Of a stretch of 64,000 nucleotides of DNA, positions 8,010-17,129 are shown piece after piece. The notes below the pieces were generated by a model. That model did not search any database, was not told the origin of the DNA, and was given only the letters and a program-made list of their open reading frames with translations. Position 1 is the first letter of the stretch, and each line of letters begins with the position of its first letter. A program made the translations under genes and the position numbers. The stretch is from positions 5,338 through 69,337 of the forward strand of contig CAZIQL010000007.1 of assembly GCA_964541485.1 (NCBI GenBank), in the 5' to 3' direction. The DNA comes from SIG299 sp964541485 (lineage in GTDB: Bacteria; Bacillota; Clostridia; Lachnospirales; Lachnospiraceae).

Positions 8010-9068
8010 CTATTTTGCCTGTATGGTCTGATACCCCGCTGCCTTGCGCAGACGGTTCATAATTGCCTGATGCAGCTTTGTATTCTCAAAGCTCTCTGAG
8101 TATATCACAGTAATATGTTCTGTGTCAAAGGAACGCAGTGCCGCAAACAGATGCGCCGAAATTTCCTTTTCACTCTTTAACGAGCCAAGAGAGAAAATCC
8201 TTTCACACGTATACTTGTCCTTTGTCTCTTCGGCACAGAGCACTGCTACACGTACTCCTGCATCAGCTGCTACTTTGGAAAGCTCGTTAATCATCCGGGT
8301 GACACGCTCTGTCTCACCCTCCACAATGTAAATCTGCCCCTGTGGTGCATAATGCCGGTATTTCATGCCGGGTGCCTTTGCCACCACTGATTCCTGCGGC
8401 TTGGTTGCAAGGACTGCTTTGTCATATTCTACTTCCGCTACAACCTGTTCAAAATCCTCTTTTGTAATAAAGCCCGGGCGTAAAATCATCGGCACCTCAC
8501 CGGACAAATCTATAATGGAAGACTCCAGACCAATATCCGAAGCTCCGCCATCCACAATCATCTCAACCCTGCCTGCCAAATCCTCTACCACATGCTCTGC
8601 CGTGGTCGGGCTTGGTCTGCCGGAAAGATTCGCACTTGGAGCCGCAATATAGGTTCCCGAAGCGCGAATGATTTCCCTTGCAATTTCATCAGACGGCATC
8701 CGGATAGCTACCGTATCAAGTCCTCCTGTGGTCGCATACGGTACAATCTCGCTCTTTTTTAATATCATGGTCAGTGGTCCCGGCCAGAACTTTTCTGCGA
8801 GACGGTACGCCAGCTCCGGCACCTCTTTCGCCAGCACCTTAAGTGCCGAAAGCTCTGCAATATGCAGAATCAGCGGATTGTCCGAAGGTCTTCCCTTTGC
8901 CGCATAAATTCTGGTGGCCGCATTTTCTTTCAGGCCGTCACCGCCCAGGCCATATACGGTTTCTGTCGGAAACGCTACCAGCCCCCCGTTTGCCAGAATC
9001 TTCCCGGCTTCTTTGATTGCCTCCATATCCATATGGTTTCTGTCGATTGTTACAATCTTTGTCCTCAT
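8010..9068 (-). CDS. ywlC: threonylcarbamoyl-AMP synthase, Sua5/YwlC type
   Basis: A 352-residue enzyme that makes threonylcarbamoyl-AMP from Thr, bicarbonate and ATP for the t6A modification of ANN-decoding tRNAs. The YrdC-like domain spans about 15-200: FPTETVYGLGGDG, KGRPSDNPLILH, RMPSDE and APSANLSGRPSPT are all visible. The C-terminal Sua5 domain (about 220-350) begins near GMKYRHYAP, so this is the long Sua5 form rather than short TsaC. It lies between rpiB and cwlD on the same strand, 35 bp after cwlD. Confidence 0.93.
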   Translation of the reverse strand: MRTKIVTIDRNHMDMEAIKEAGKILANGGLVAFPTETVYGLGGDGLKENAATRIYAAKGRPSDNPLILHIAELSALKVLAKEVPELAYRLAEKFWPGPLTMILKKSEIVPYATTGGLDTVAIRMPSDEIAREIIRASGTYIAAPSANLSGRPSPTTAEHVVEDLAGRVEMIVDGGASDIGLESSIIDLSGEVPMILRPGFITKEDFEQVVAEVEYDKAVLATKPQESVVAKAPGMKYRHYAPQGQIYIVEGETERVTRMINELSKVAADAGVRVAVLCAEETKDKYTCERIFSLGSLKSEKEISAHLFAALRSFDTEHITVIYSESFENTKLHQAIMNRLRKAAGYQTIQAK

Positions 9069-9103
9069 ATCCTATCTTCTTTCTAAATCTATGTCCTTTG
9101 TAT

Positions 9104-9808
9104 TTATTTCTCTCCGGATGTATTAATATACTCCATAATTCCAAGAAGTAAAGAGAACGCTATTTTTTCCTGATATTCCTCACTTGTAAGCAGTGCCGCT
9201 TCCCGCTCATTGGATAAAAAACCACACTCCACAATGACAACCGGTGTCTCCTCTGTGGATTGTTTGAGCAGATAATACTCCTTGTTTGCCTTTGCCACGC
9301 GGTGATTCCCATCTGCAAGCTCCGACTTAAGGTTTTCCTGCAAAATGGTTCCAAGGCGCTTCCCCTCTTCGGAACCCGCAAAATAAAACACCTGCGCTCC
9401 GTCCACATCTTCCTCTGTGAAACTGTTCTGATGAATGCTCACCACAAGGACCGGTGCCGTATCCCGTATGAGCCGCGCACGCTCTCGCAAATCTTCATTC
9501 TTTCGGCTGGACGCATCCTCCGATGCCAAATCCTTATCCTCGCTTCTCGTCATAACTACTGCTACATCATTTTGTAAAAGCAGCGACTCCAGCTTCCGGG
9601 CAATCGAAAGATTGATCTCCTTTTCCAGGGCACCATTGACACCGACCTTCCCGGGATCCTTTCCCCCATGACCGGCATCAATTACCACCACGGGCAGCTC
9701 CTCCCCGGAACCCATCACTGCCACTGCCTGTTCCTTTGCCCTCTCCATATACAACGACAGCAAAAACAGACTGCATAAAGCCATAAGTAAAGTAATGCTC
9801 TTTTTCAT
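9104..9808 (-). CDS. cwlD: N-acetylmuramoyl-L-alanine amidase, CwlD type
   Basis: A 234-residue Amidase_3 protein. The N-terminus has a signal-like hydrophobic segment (about 5-20). The zinc-site motifs are IDAGHGGKDPG near 43, an Asn-Leu-Ser helix with Glu (ALEKEINLSIA), SIHQNSF near 124, and the catalytic Glu in VIVECGFLSN. In spore formers CwlD removes peptide side chains to start muramic-delta-lactam formation in the cortex. The length and single-domain layout fit CwlD, but other small amidases are possible. It follows a GH18 gene on the same strand. Confidence 0.85.
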   Translation of the reverse strand: MKKSITLLMALCSLFLLSLYMERAKEQAVAVMGSGEELPVVVIDAGHGGKDPGKVGVNGALEKEINLSIARKLESLLLQNDVAVVMTRSEDKDLASEDASSRKNEDLRERARLIRDTAPVLVVSIHQNSFTEEDVDGAQVFYFAGSEEGKRLGTILQENLKSELADGNHRVAKANKEYYLLKQSTEETPVVIVECGFLSNEREAALLTSEEYQEKIAFSLLLGIMEYINTSGEK

Positions 9809-9854
9809 GATTCCCTTGCCTCACTTCCATCACATTACTCCACTCTATGTTTAT

Positions 9855-11558
9855 TTACTTTATATAATTACCGATAATCGACCAAATTTCTTCTGTTTCA
9901 AATCCAAGACGCCATGCAGCCACACCTGCCACATCCGCACCACCGATGACATTCAGACGTTCCGTCAGCGAATCCACATCCTCCAGCCATATTTTATAGG
10001 TCACTCCGGCAAGCGTATACTCTGCATAATTCTGCCCACACTCTGCGTCCCACTTTGCCTTCAGACCGTTTCTCTCAAGCACATCCTTGCCGCCGTTCAT
10101 AGTCAGTGCTTCCGACGTCACCTTTGTTGTTCCTGCCACTGTTTCCTCTGCCCAGAGTCTGGTGTAGAATGGAATCCCCATCACAATGCCTTCCTTCGGA
10201 ATCACCTTCAGGGAATTGTTCACTGCATCCTTTAAAAAGCCGATGGAAGCCACAGAACCCGCCTCTGCAGAGCCGCTGTAGTGCTCATCATATGCCATGA
10301 TAATCACGTAGTCTGCCACCTTGCCCTGTGTCTCCAAATCATAAAATGCATTATATGGAGCAGGTACATAGTTGTCTACTGATAAAATCAGCCCTGCCTC
10401 TTTACAACGGATTGCCAGTTCCTTCAAAAACTGTATATAATGTGGACCGGTTTTAGACGCTAATGACTCAAAATCAATATTCCATCCGTCAAATCCGTAC
10501 GTTTCTGCCTCTGTCATCATATTATCAATCAGGGTATCTCTTGCTTTTGTAGATGACAACAGTTCATAACTGTCTACCGTATCCTCAAAATTATCAATCA
10601 AAGCCCAAACCTGCAGTCCCATATCATGTGCCCTCTGCACATAGGACGCATCGGCAAGAGACTTGAAATTTCCTTCATTGTCTGTCAGCGCATACCATGT
10701 CGGTGAGATTACATTCATCGACTCGGCATTTGCAACCACCTTTTCTAAATTATCATTTGCCTCCGGCACCGTCACCACGTGCCATCCGAGACGTACCTTT
10801 TCCTCCAGACGGATATGCTCATATACAGGCTCAGTAAAACTGCTCTGTCTTGCCTCATAATACGAATCCGAAAGGAATTTCTTCTGGATATAACCATAAA
10901 TACCGTCTTCCAACATGACCTTGATAAAACTGCTGCCGCTTGAACCGGTGCCCCCAATATAATAAAGCTTTTCTCCCTCGGACACGTTACGGATAATATC
11001 GCTCTTGATATCCGGTTCAAAACGTACCGAAGCCTCCTCTACCACGTCATAATACAGGAATTCAATCCAGCGGTGATGAATCACAACGCGATTGGGATTC
11101 TCATAAAACTGATACTGCATATCCGCAAACATCGAAACAAATTCCAGCGATATATGGTACCCATCCTCCAACAAAAGGAGTGCCGGAGCTTCTAATTTGC
11201 AAACCTCACCATTGCTGTAATAAAATGCTTTACCTACTTCTACCCGGATTAGTTCCTCCGGCAGGGCATAGCTTAAAATATTTTCTTCTTTATCCAGATA
11301 AAACTCATCCATCAGCAAGCTGGTTACCATATCATAGGAGAGGTAAACGCCGCCATCAAGAATCAGTGCATTCTTCTCATATCTTTCATTTTCCACAATA
11401 ATGACTGCTTCTTCCGCAGTCACATCATAATATCCCTCTAATGTTCCCATCGTTTCACTCGGTGTGAACTTCTCCTTCAGTGCAAATCCCATTGCAGCAA
11501 TTGCACCAAGGACTAAAACTGTACCAATCAGTAATTTTATTTTTAAACCCTTTTCCAT
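9855..11558 (-). CDS. membrane-anchored GH18 family protein with SH3 domain
   Basis: A 567-residue protein: transmembrane anchor at about 7-27, an external region that resembles a copper-amine-oxidase-N-like domain, an SH3-type domain at about 170-240 (ASVRFEPDIKSDIIRNV and SSGSSFIKVMLEDGIYGYI), and a C-terminal GH18 barrel. The catalytic strand reads DGWNIDFE near residue 358, the variant typical of SleL/YaaH-like cortex enzymes, with the final Glu as acid. It probably cleaves or binds cell-wall glycan outside the cell. It is upstream of cwlD, which supports a wall or spore-cortex role. Confidence 0.88.
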   Translation of the reverse strand: MEKGLKIKLLIGTVLVLGAIAAMGFALKEKFTPSETMGTLEGYYDVTAEEAVIIVENERYEKNALILDGGVYLSYDMVTSLLMDEFYLDKEENILSYALPEELIRVEVGKAFYYSNGEVCKLEAPALLLLEDGYHISLEFVSMFADMQYQFYENPNRVVIHHRWIEFLYYDVVEEASVRFEPDIKSDIIRNVSEGEKLYYIGGTGSSGSSFIKVMLEDGIYGYIQKKFLSDSYYEARQSSFTEPVYEHIRLEEKVRLGWHVVTVPEANDNLEKVVANAESMNVISPTWYALTDNEGNFKSLADASYVQRAHDMGLQVWALIDNFEDTVDSYELLSSTKARDTLIDNMMTEAETYGFDGWNIDFESLASKTGPHYIQFLKELAIRCKEAGLILSVDNYVPAPYNAFYDLETQGKVADYVIIMAYDEHYSGSAEAGSVASIGFLKDAVNNSLKVIPKEGIVMGIPFYTRLWAEETVAGTTKVTSEALTMNGGKDVLERNGLKAKWDAECGQNYAEYTLAGVTYKIWLEDVDSLTERLNVIGGADVAGVAAWRLGFETEEIWSIIGNYIK

Positions 11559-11810
11559 AATTCTTTGTTACCTCATTCAAGTATAATTTGTGAAAAATCC
11601 TATTCCATTATGAGTATAACAAATTTTTTCCGTACTGTCATCCTATTTTCCGACACAAAAGCTTATATTTCCGACAGAAAAATCAAAGACTCCTCTGGTT
11701 TGAGTGACCGGGAAAACTGATTTTTCTGCCGGATGTGCTTGTCTTTTATTTACTCACCGATTGGATAAAGCGTGACGAGTTTTTCCATTCCTGTCAGAAA
11801 ATACAACAAG
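11559..11810. other. intergenic region with a 15-bp-arm inverted repeat
   Basis: The arms are 11672-11686 and 11717-11731 (centred on CAGAAAAATCA and TGATTTTTCTG, one mismatch, flanked by CCG/CGG), with a long loop. A TTCCGACA direct repeat occurs at about 11648 and 11669. There is no T run, so it is not an ordinary terminator. No gene seen. Confidence 0.4.
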
Positions 11811-13094
11811 TTACTTTAACCGCCTGCCAAGCAGCTTCTTTATCTGCCTGTGCAGACGCTCTGAATTACCAAACCCCTCAAAATACAGAGACACCTTTTG
11901 GACAGTGCACTGCCGATGAAATAACTTCCGCGCAAGGCAAGCGTCTCCTCCGGTGAGTACGAGCACCGGTGCAACCTCCCCTGTAGTTTCGGTTATCCTC
12001 TGCTGCCACTGTTCTTTTGTCCACTGCATGAATGGTCCCGCGAGATAGCACCCGGAAAAAGACAGGCCCGAAAACAACGGATTTCTGTTCCCAAAATCGC
12101 AAATGATGTAAGAATATCCTCTGTCCCGAAACCCTCTGATTTCTTCCGGAGCCACTCTGCCGGCAATGGTAATTCCATTTCTTTCTGTTACAAAACCGTC
12201 CTCTTTGTTCCTAAGCTGTTCTAAACTTTGCCCGCTTGAGCAGTCCAGATACAACACGCTTTTCTTATGCCGTTTTCTTAAATATCTGGCAATTGACACC
12301 GCAAGAAGGCTGCTGTCCGCTTCCGAAAACACCGCAGCGACACCAATCCAGGTTTCCCTTGTCCGCTCCGGCCGTTTGCTTTTCTTCAGCTTCTCCAGCT
12401 CATTTTTTACCTGTTGCACATCGCGATATCTTTTTTGCCCCCTTCTCAGGCAATTATCAACGATAGTACGATATCCTTTTGGCACATGCTTCGTGTGGCA
12501 AAGCAGATACTCCATACACCTTCCAAGTCCGTAAATATCGGTTTCCTCCGACAATTCTCCTGCCACCTCCTGTTCCGGAGCGCAATAACCCGGTGTTCCG
12601 AAAAAAAGCCGATTTTTATTTTGCTCACTCCGGCATATGGCACTGCCAAAGTCAACCAGCTTCACTCTATAATCCGATATCAGCAAATTTTCCGGTTTTA
12701 AATCCAGGTGCAGAATATTTCTCGATGGGTGATGAAGATACTGCAGTATTTCACATAGTTGGGTGGAAAAATTAAGAAGTAAAGAATCAGAAAGACTCCT
12801 TCGTCTTAGAACGTATTGTCTGAGGGTTTCTCCTTCGATGAACTCCTCAACAATACAGGTTTGTGTATCAAATTCTAAAATATCGTATATGATAGGAATA
12901 GAAGGATGATGACACTGCTGCAGTATACGGGCCTCTTGTATGAGGATGTCATGCCATGGGTGAGTGCGGTCAATGGATTTTATCACTCTCCGTCCGGAAA
13001 GTCCCATGTGTTCCGCCAGCAGGACCTCTCCTCCCAGTCCGCGATGCAGCACTTTCAGTACTCTGTACTTTTTTAGTAGTTCCTTATGTAACAT
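11811..13094 (-). CDS. Ser/Thr protein kinase with degenerate ParA/MinD-like C-terminal domain
   Basis: A 427-residue protein starting at MLHKEL after an AAAGGAG site. Kinase domain, residues 10-230: glycine-rich loop HRGLGGEV, Lys39 in RVIKS, catalytic loop HLDLKPEN at 129-136 (HLD instead of HRD), DFG at 148-150, GTPGYCAPEQ at 167-175. From about 245 a second domain has the strand order of ParA/MinD ATPases (WIGVAAVF, SVLYLDCSS, YSYIICDFG), but its P-loop position reads FSEADSS with no Gly-Lys. No transmembrane segment and no PASTA repeats. It is not next to prkC/prpC-type partners. Substrate unknown. Confidence 0.85.
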   Translation of the reverse strand: MLHKELLKKYRVLKVLHRGLGGEVLLAEHMGLSGRRVIKSIDRTHPWHDILIQEARILQQCHHPSIPIIYDILEFDTQTCIVEEFIEGETLRQYVLRRRSLSDSLLLNFSTQLCEILQYLHHPSRNILHLDLKPENLLISDYRVKLVDFGSAICRSEQNKNRLFFGTPGYCAPEQEVAGELSEETDIYGLGRCMEYLLCHTKHVPKGYRTIVDNCLRRGQKRYRDVQQVKNELEKLKKSKRPERTRETWIGVAAVFSEADSSLLAVSIARYLRKRHKKSVLYLDCSSGQSLEQLRNKEDGFVTERNGITIAGRVAPEEIRGFRDRGYSYIICDFGNRNPLFSGLSFSGCYLAGPFMQWTKEQWQQRITETTGEVAPVLVLTGGDACLARKLFHRQCTVQKVSLYFEGFGNSERLHRQIKKLLGRRLK

Positions 13095-13210
13095 AAACTC
13101 CTTTCTGTCGGAGTCCGGTTTTGTACTCTGATTATAACCCTGTCCAGCGATTTTGACAATGCCAAAAATCAGGGGTGTTTTTTGTGCAATTTGACGAAAG
13201 AAATCTGTTA

Positions 13211-13239
13211 TTGACTTTAGAATCAATATCCATTATACT
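13211..13239 (+). promoter_or_regulatory. mecA promoter
   Basis: TTGACT, 17-bp spacer, TATACT; the mecA start is 33 bp downstream with AAGGAAGGAGG between. Confidence 0.7.
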
Positions 13240-13271
13240 TTTTGTTACCTATAAGGAAGGAGGTATGACAA

Positions 13272-14015
13272 GTGAAAATTGAGAGAATCAGCGATACCCA
13301 GATACGTTGTACACTTGACCGGCAGGATCTTGCCGAACGCAACTTAAATCTCAGCGAACTTGCTTACGGCTCCGACAAAGCCAAGGATCTGTTCCGTGAA
13401 CTGATGGTTCAGGCTTCCTACGAATGCGGATTTGAGGCAGATGACATTCCACTAATGATAGAAGCAATTCCAATCTCCGGTGACAAGCTTGTACTCCTTG
13501 TAACAAAGGTAGAAGATCCGGACGAATTAGATACCCGTTTTTCTAACTTTTCTTCGTTCCGCGATTCCGCCGACGAAGATGTGCCTGTCACTTCCGTGGC
13601 AGATGAAATTTTAGAATGCTTTGGTCAGCTTGGCGCACTGCTTGGCAAAGGAAAACCCTCCAAAGAAGAGCCTCTGATTGGAGAATCTCCTGCTCATGAT
13701 GCAAAAGAGCCGGCTGCCACCCATTTTGTAAAATCATTCTCATTTGCAGACTTAAACGCGGTTACTACACTTGCAAAACTCATTTCTCCTTACTTTTTTG
13801 GAGAAAGCACATTATACAAGGACGAAACAGAGTCCTGTTATTATCTGGTCATCCATATGTCGGACCACACACCGGAAGAATTTAACCGTATTTGTAATGT
13901 TGTTTCCGAATACGGCACACCGGAGCACACAATACCTGCTGTACTGTCCTATTATGCAGAACACTTTACTGTAATTCTTGCACAGGATGCCGTACAGACA
14001 CTAACCATTCTGTAA
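13272..14015 (+). CDS. mecA: adaptor protein MecA
   Basis: A 247-residue adaptor that in Bacilli delivers ComK and other substrates to the ClpC-ClpP protease. The N-terminal substrate-binding part has MKIERISDTQIRCTL and AYGSDKAKDLFRELM as in the family. A low-complexity acidic linker (about 100-155) leads to the C-terminal ClpC-binding domain (about 155-247, starting FSFADLNAVTTLAK). Transcribed divergently from the kinase gene. In Clostridia a competence role is unproven, so general proteolysis targeting is the safer reading. Confidence 0.93.
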   Translation: MKIERISDTQIRCTLDRQDLAERNLNLSELAYGSDKAKDLFRELMVQASYECGFEADDIPLMIEAIPISGDKLVLLVTKVEDPDELDTRFSNFSSFRDSADEDVPVTSVADEILECFGQLGALLGKGKPSKEEPLIGESPAHDAKEPAATHFVKSFSFADLNAVTTLAKLISPYFFGESTLYKDETESCYYLVIHMSDHTPEEFNRICNVVSEYGTPEHTIPAVLSYYAEHFTVILAQDAVQTLTIL

Positions 14016-14020
14016 TAATC

Positions 14021-14065
14021 AAAACGGTTATAAAAAAACAAAAAGTTTTTTTATAACCGTTTCTA
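14021..14065. terminator. long bidirectional terminator
   Basis: An 18-bp stem (AAACGGTTATAAAAAAAC and its complement) with a 5-nt loop, T-rich on both strands, between the convergent mecA and the DUF1858 gene. Confidence 0.85.
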
Positions 14066-14071
14066 ATTTCC

Positions 14072-14272
14072 TTATTTGTTGCTTAAATATGCGTTGATCT
14101 CTTCCACAAGCGGACCAACCTCAAGACCATGCACCATACAAGCCTCTTCTAAAGACTCTGCCTGCGCAGACGGACATCCGACACAGTGCATTCCGTAGTT
14201 TAACAGAATTCTGATGATTTCCTGATCTATAGTAATAATTTCTCCAATGGTCATTTCCTTTGTTACTGTCAT
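14072..14272 (-). CDS. DUF1858 small protein
   Basis: A 66-residue one-domain protein matching the DUF1858 pattern: MTIGEIITIDQEIIRILLNY followed by GMHCVGCPSA, with two Cys in a CxxC helix N-terminus, and SLEEACMVHGLEVGPLVEEIN. The family is common next to redox and iron-sulfur genes and is often called a disulfide-oxidoreductase-like domain; its function is not established. It is divergent from a ferredoxin gene 170 bp away, fitting a redox or Fe-S role. Confidence 0.88.
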   Translation of the reverse strand: MTVTKEMTIGEIITIDQEIIRILLNYGMHCVGCPSAQAESLEEACMVHGLEVGPLVEEINAYLSNK

Positions 14273-14442
14273 GATTCTAATCCTCCGCTTTTTAATTTCT
14301 TTTCATGGCACTCTGCCACGACTTCCTTATTATATTCCAGACATTGTCTTATCGTCAAGTGAATATTTTGCTTGTATTTTCAGACGATTTATATTAGAAT
14401 GAGTACAGAAACAAAAAACTTACGAAAAGGAGGACTTTACTC

Positions 14443-14610
14443 ATGGCATACAAGATTACTGATTCCTGCGTAAGCTGTGGTGCTTGTGCAGCTGAATGCC
14501 CAGTTGGTGCTATTTCTGAAGGTGCAGCTCACTACGAAATCGACGCTGATGCGTGCTTAGATTGTGGTGCTTGTGCAGCTACTTGCCCAACAGGTGCTAT
14601 TGAAGAATAA
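14443..14610 (+). CDS. 2[4Fe-4S] ferredoxin
   Basis: A 55-residue clostridial ferredoxin. Two CxxCxxCxxxCP cluster motifs are visible: CVSCGACAAECP at residues 9-20 and CLDCGACAATCP at 38-49, in an internally duplicated fold. It carries low-potential electrons for enzymes such as pyruvate:ferredoxin oxidoreductase and hydrogenase. A strong AAAAGGAGG site lies before the ATG. The gene uses preferred codons repeatedly (GGTGCTTGTGCAGCT twice), as expected for very high expression. A terminator follows directly, so it is monocistronic. Confidence 0.97.
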   Translation: MAYKITDSCVSCGACAAECPVGAISEGAAHYEIDADACLDCGACAATCPTGAIEE

Positions 14611-14620
14611 TCGTAAACAA

Positions 14621-14656
14621 AAAGAGTGTCGCGGAATCCCGTGGCACTCTTTTTTT
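14621..14656 (+). terminator. ferredoxin terminator
   Basis: A 13-bp stem AAGAGTGTCGCGG / CCGTGGCACTCTT with two wobble pairs, then seven T. Confidence 0.9.
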
Positions 14657-14689
14657 CGTCTGTTAAGCACTATTCTCTGCTGACCCCGC

Positions 14690-15229
14690 CTAAAGGAACC
14701 GGAATTTTCTCTTTTTCCGTTCCTCCTCCAGTGAAGTCCTCTGCCTTGCCGCCTGGTACTCCCTTATCGTGCGATCCAGTTTTCTGTACCGTTCCTCCTC
14801 TAAGTTTTCCCGCTCCCGGAACAAATAATTCATCTCCTTCAAAATTCTATTTGAAATTCTTTCATCCATCTCCTGAAGCAAGGATTCATTATTCTGCTTC
14901 AGTAATTCCGTCACCGCACCGCCAAAGCCCATATACATTCTCTGAAAGCTCGTCTCCGCTTCGGACCTCACGGCAATCTCTTCTTTTGTCTCAGGAAGTA
15001 ATTGCTCCATCCGCTCCTTTAGTTCCTTCCGATCCTCTTCCTTCAGTGCTGCCACCTCCTCAAGCTTTGGCAACAGCTTATCAATCTGCTCTGTCGAAAA
15101 GCCTTCCTCTCTCAGTTTCTTCACATATTCGAGCGCATTCTCACATTCCACGGGCCTATCATCCTTTCCGTCCTTTATAAAGTATCCTTCCCATGCTTCT
15201 ATGATAAACTTCCCCGTTTCCCGTCTCAA
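14690..15229 (-). CDS. hypothetical coiled-coil protein, possibly 5'-truncated
   Basis: The frame encodes up to 179 residues rich in Glu, Lys and Arg, with long helical stretches predicted to form coiled coil (about 45-85 and 120-175) and a basic C-terminus. The pattern resembles the C-terminal part of MerR-like helix-turn-helix proteins that continue into a coiled coil. The only start near the 5' end is TTG at 15227-15229 with no clear ribosome site; the frame runs a further ten codons upstream without ATG. The gene may therefore have lost its N-terminus. It follows dnaB on the same strand. Confidence 0.55.
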   Translation of the reverse strand: MRRETGKFIIEAWEGYFIKDGKDDRPVECENALEYVKKLREEGFSTEQIDKLLPKLEEVAALKEEDRKELKERMEQLLPETKEEIAVRSEAETSFQRMYMGFGGAVTELLKQNNESLLQEMDERISNRILKEMNYLFRERENLEEERYRKLDRTIREYQAARQRTSLEEERKKRKFRFL

Positions 15230-15329
15230 GAGAGCCTGTCCGTATTTTTCATTTTTTCATCGACAAAAAATACAAAAAGCTCTTTCCCCTCGACATTTCT
15301 GCCGGAAGAAAGAGCTCTTAAATGACACT

Positions 15330-16667
15330 TTATTGTTCGCGCATCTCCAGATTCCCGAATTTCTGAATCTGACCCATCCACTTTAATTTTACGGTACCGG
15401 TCGGACCGTTTCTCTGCTTACCGATAATGATTTCGGTAATGCCCGGTTCCTCGGTATCTTTATTATAGTATTCATCACGATAAATAAACATAACAACGTC
15501 GGCATCCTGCTCGATGGCTCCGGATTCTCGAAGGTCAGATAACATCGGGCGCTTATCCGGACGCTGTTCCACCGCACGGGAAAGCTGGGACAGTGCCACC
15601 ACCGGACAGTTAATTTCTCTGGCCAGTGCCTTTAAGGAACGGGAAATCTCAGAAATCTCCTGCTGTCTGGATTCGGACTTCCCGCTACCGCTCATGAGCT
15701 GCAAGTAGTCGATGATGACAACCCCCAGGTTCTTTTCCAGTTTCAGCTTTCTGCACTTCGAACGAAGCTCAGAAATTGAAATCCCCGGAGTATCGTCAAT
15801 CACAAGACCCGATTCACCGATATTTCTTGCACTCTCCATCAAATCTGCCCACTCGGAATCCTTCAGATCACCGGTACGGATATTCTGGGAATCCACACGG
15901 GAATTCATGGCAAGCAAACGGTTAATCAGCTGTTCCTTTGACATTTCAAGACTGAAGATGGCTGTCGTCACATGAGAGTGCAGAGCAATATATTCTGCAA
16001 GGTTTAATACAAACGCCGTCTTACCCATAGAAGGACGCGCTGCAATCAACACCAGGTCAGAACGCTGCAGACCCGCCATTTTATAATCCAGGTCACGGAA
16101 GCCGGTGGCAATCCCGGTAATTCGTCCCTGGCTCTTTGCTGCTATTTCGATATTTTTTAACGCACGAAGTACGACATCCTTGATGTCCTCATAGTCTCCG
16201 CCGCCACGTCTCTGAATAATATTAAAAACCTGCTTTTCGGTCTCCTCCAGCACCACATCCATGGATTCCTTATCCAGATAGCAGGTGTTTGCAATTCCTT
16301 CGGTAATCTTAATCAGCTTACGGGCGAGTGCCTTTTCTGCTACGATTTCTGCATAATATTTGATGTTTGCCGAGGTCGGAACCGCATCCGTCACATCACG
16401 GATAAATTCCATTCCGCAGACCTCCGGAGAAACATCCTTTTCCTTTAATTTATCCAGAATAGTAACTAAATCGGACGGCTTCCCCTCCTGAAACAGCTCT
16501 GTCATCGCTTCAAAGAGCACACCATACTGACGGATATAAAAATCGTCAGCTGTCAGCAGCTCCGAAGCGACCACGATGGCATCCTTATCCATAATCATGG
16601 ATCCGATGACCGACTGCTCCGCTTCTTTACTATGCGGTTGTACTTTCTTAATTAAAGATTCTTCCAT
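15330..16667 (-). CDS. dnaB: replicative DNA helicase DnaB
   Basis: A 445-residue hexameric helicase that unwinds DNA at the replication fork. The N-terminal DnaB domain (about 10-110, PHSKEAEQSVIGSMIMDKDAI) is followed by a RecA-like ATPase: Walker A ARPSMGKTAF near 208, Walker B VVIIDYLQLM, then ISRSLKALAREINCPVVALSQLSRAVEQRPDKRP and DLRESGAIEQDADVVMFIYRDEYY. Length is normal. It lies 14 bp after rplI, in the common Firmicute order gdpP-rplI-dnaB. Confidence 0.97.
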   Translation of the reverse strand: MEESLIKKVQPHSKEAEQSVIGSMIMDKDAIVVASELLTADDFYIRQYGVLFEAMTELFQEGKPSDLVTILDKLKEKDVSPEVCGMEFIRDVTDAVPTSANIKYYAEIVAEKALARKLIKITEGIANTCYLDKESMDVVLEETEKQVFNIIQRRGGGDYEDIKDVVLRALKNIEIAAKSQGRITGIATGFRDLDYKMAGLQRSDLVLIAARPSMGKTAFVLNLAEYIALHSHVTTAIFSLEMSKEQLINRLLAMNSRVDSQNIRTGDLKDSEWADLMESARNIGESGLVIDDTPGISISELRSKCRKLKLEKNLGVVIIDYLQLMSGSGKSESRQQEISEISRSLKALAREINCPVVALSQLSRAVEQRPDKRPMLSDLRESGAIEQDADVVMFIYRDEYYNKDTEEPGITEIIIGKQRNGPTGTVKLKWMGQIQKFGNLEMREQ

Positions 16668-16681
16668 GGTTACTCTCCGGT

Positions 16682-17128
16682 CTATGCCTGTTCTACTTTC
16701 ACTGTAATCTCTGCTGTTACCTTCGGATGCAGACGAATCGGCACATGGTAGGTACCAAAGTTACGGATCGGCTCTGCAAGCTGAAGCTTCTTTTTGTCAA
16801 TATCTAACTTTAACTGCTCCTTCATTGCAACCGTAATTTCCTTTGTGGAAACAGAACCAAAGGTTCTTCCTCCTTCGCCACCCTTGATCTTTAACGAAAG
16901 GCTGCCTGCTTCAATCTGCTTTGCCAGTGCCTGTGCCTCCTCTAGGATTTCCTGCTGGCGCTTTTCCTCCGCTGCCTTCTGAAGCTTTAACTCATGCATC
17001 GTCTTATCTGTCTTTTCCACGCCTAATTTCTTTGGAAGAATAAAGTTTCTGGCATAGCCGTCATTTACCTTTACTACCTCTCCCTTTTTTCCAAGGCTCT
17101 TTACGTCCTCTAATAAAATTACTTCCAT
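16682..17128 (-). CDS. rplI: 50S ribosomal protein L9
   Basis: A 148-residue L9. The family signature MEVILLEDVKSLGKKGEVVKV is at the start, then GYARNFILPKK, a long central helix (about 42-75), and the C-terminal rRNA-binding domain ending in TAEITVKVEQA. The start at 17128 is chosen over a longer frame because it matches the family start and has GGGAG upstream. It overlaps or abuts the gdpP stop (gap 1 bp), so the two are cotranscribed. Confidence 0.97.
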   Translation of the reverse strand: MEVILLEDVKSLGKKGEVVKVNDGYARNFILPKKLGVEKTDKTMHELKLQKAAEEKRQQEILEEAQALAKQIEAGSLSLKIKGGEGGRTFGSVSTKEITVAMKEQLKLDIDKKKLQLAEPIRNFGTYHVPIRLHPKVTAEITVKVEQA

Positions 17129-17129
17129 T

